A model generated the notes under the pieces. That model had not been told where the DNA came from and made no database searches. It worked only from the letters and a program-made list of their open reading frames with translations. 64,000 nt of DNA from assembly GCF_000224085.1 (NCBI RefSeq), contig NC_015945.1:3030501-3094500 (forward strand), written 5' to 3'. This document shows positions 63,080 to 64,000 of the stretch, piece after piece. Position 1 is the stretch's first letter; every line of letters begins with the position of its first letter. This DNA is from Allomuricauda ruestringensis DSM 13258. GTDB lineage: Bacteria > Bacteroidota > Bacteroidia > Flavobacteriales > Flavobacteriaceae. Position numbers and translations under genes: made by a program.

Positions 63080-64000
63080 ATGCGAATAGGATTAGGCCTT
63101 GTCGGTTTACTTTTAATTGTTTCATGTAAACAACAAGAAAAACCAAAGGATCAAGTCGCTAAAGGCCCACCGAACATCATTTTTATTATGTCCGACGATC
63201 ATGCCTTTCAGGCCATTAGCGCCTATGGACATGAGTTGGGGAAATTGGCTCCGACCCCAAATATTGACCGCATCGCCAAGAATGGAGCCATTTTTCAGAA
63301 TAACTTTTGCACCAATTCCATTTGTGGACCCAGCAGGGCGGTGATTTTAACGGGAAAACATAGTCACATCAATGGTTTTCGGATGAACGGGGAACGGTTT
63401 GATAACAGTCAGCCCACATTACCGAAGCATTTGAAAAAATTGGGTTATGAAACCGCCATTGTCGGAAAGTGGCATTTGCACGGTAAACCAACAGGATTTG
63501 ATTATTGGGATGTTCTGAACGATCAAGGAAACTATTATAATCCTGAATTTATTCAAGGTGAGGATACCACCGTGGTCGAAGGCTATGCCACCGATTTGAT
63601 AACGGACAAGAGTTTGGAATGGCTGAAGCAACGGGAGGGAAACCAAAAGCCTTTCTATTTAATGGTGCACCACAAGGCCCCGCATCGTAATTGGATGCCG
63701 GCACTACGTCATTTAAATGTTTATGATTCGATTACATTTCCCTTGCCCGACACCTATTTTCCGGAATTTAAGAATCAGCGGGCCGCTGCCGAACAACAAC
63801 AGACCATTTACAAAGACATGTACGAGGGTCATGACCTAAAAATGAGCGATGGCTACGGAAGCACAGATTTGGCCCATAATCCATGGACTAAGGATTTTGA
63901 CCGAATGACCCCAGAGCAACGTAACATTTGGGACGAAGCCTATCTTCCAAAGAACAATGCTTTTTATGAGGCCGACCTGCATGGTAAGGAACTGGCAGAA
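63080..64000 (+). CDS. Lipoprotein sulfatase (S1 type), 3' end outside window
   Basis: 307 codons to the window end with no stop. Lipobox IVSC (Cys16), then NIIFIMSDDHAFQA metal ligands, the formylglycine motif SICGPSR with Cys82, VILTGKHSHINGF, AIVGKWHLHGKPTGFDYW and HHKAPHRNW. The pattern recalls 6-O-sulfatases active on GlcNAc-type residues (S1_11-like by memory, not by alignment). It starts seven bases after the GH3 stop and probably removes sulfate, or another acid ester, from the glucan degraded by this locus. An activating formylglycine enzyme is not encoded in the window. Confidence 0.9.
   Translation, partial: MRIGLGLVGLLLIVSCKQQEKPKDQVAKGPPNIIFIMSDDHAFQAISAYGHELGKLAPTPNIDRIAKNGAIFQNNFCTNSICGPSRAVILTGKHSHINGFRMNGERFDNSQPTLPKHLKKLGYETAIVGKWHLHGKPTGFDYWDVLNDQGNYYNPEFIQGEDTTVVEGYATDLITDKSLEWLKQREGNQKPFYLMVHHKAPHRNWMPALRHLNVYDSITFPLPDTYFPEFKNQRAAAEQQQTIYKDMYEGHDLKMSDGYGSTDLAHNPWTKDFDRMTPEQRNIWDEAYLPKNNAFYEADLHGKELAE

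Noticed and set aside
1..64000. CRISPR arrays, tRNA or rRNA genes, prophage modules
   Set aside because: No regular spaced repeats, cloverleaf sequences, rRNA segments or phage structural genes were recognised on reading both strands.

Overview
The window looks like chromosome of a marine-type member of the Flavobacteriaceae (Bacteroidota). The evidence is two SusC/SusD pairs, ECF sigma/FecR regulation, lipoprotein signals, -7 elements of the form TAnnTTTG, moderate GC and densely overlapping operons. I cannot fix the genus (Flagellimonas/Maribacter-like would fit). No rRNA, tRNA, CRISPR array or intact insertion sequence was seen.

Region 1 (1-1890): the 3' part of an unrecognised gene, a small lipoprotein and an orphan ECF sigma factor. 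Region 2 (1916-14655): a hexuronate operon. A catalytically degenerate Nudix-type regulator lies divergent from mannonate oxidoreductase, mannonate dehydratase, glucuronate isomerase, KDG kinase and KDPG aldolase. These are followed by a complete TRAP transporter, then a double DUF1080 lipoprotein and two Tat-exported Gfo/Idh/MocA oxidoreductases. The first part takes glucuronate to pyruvate and glyceraldehyde-3-phosphate. The second part resembles periplasmic 3-keto-glycoside chemistry.

Region 3 (15103-19340, minus strand): a MarR regulator with a C-terminal Cys/His cluster, a gamma-glutamylcyclotransferase-like protein, a DUF2024 protein, an exported Cys-containing protein, a CPVC thioredoxin-like protein and a SulP transporter. 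A recurring palindrome close to TTAGGAnTCCTAA lies before the first gene of each probable transcript except SulP. It looks like the MarR operator and defines a small thiol/redox regulon. Region 4 (19433-25597): a decayed transposase, a second Nudix-type regulator divergent from a type-B carboxylesterase with a near-perfect 25-bp palindrome between them, an Xre/DUF2975 pair, a small conserved-looking ORF, an IS3-type transposase remnant and a Crp/Fnr regulator.

Region 5 (26307-37168): a signalling island. It holds a 1920-residue soluble histidine kinase with about 11 PAS and 2 GAF domains, three receiver proteins (one a REC-PAS protein with a His box but no ATPase domain), a 7TM histidine kinase and a GAF histidine kinase.

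Region 6 (37653-46966): ECF sigma, FecR, an STN-containing SusC and a SusD, followed by a GMC oxidoreductase with a cysteine cluster and its gluconate-2-dehydrogenase-subunit-3-like partner. This is probably a glycoside/sugar dehydrogenase, which would link chemically to the DUF1080/Gfo genes of region 2. Region 7 (47166-64000, running off the end): a polysaccharide utilisation locus. It has a membrane-spanning propeller/Y_Y_Y/LuxR-HTH regulator, SusC, SusD, a triple-LamG surface lipoprotein, two tandem GH144-type (endo-beta-1,2-glucanase family) lipoproteins, an exported esterase, a GH3 beta-glucosidase and a lipoprotein sulfatase. The predicted substrate is a (probably substituted) beta-1,2-glucan.
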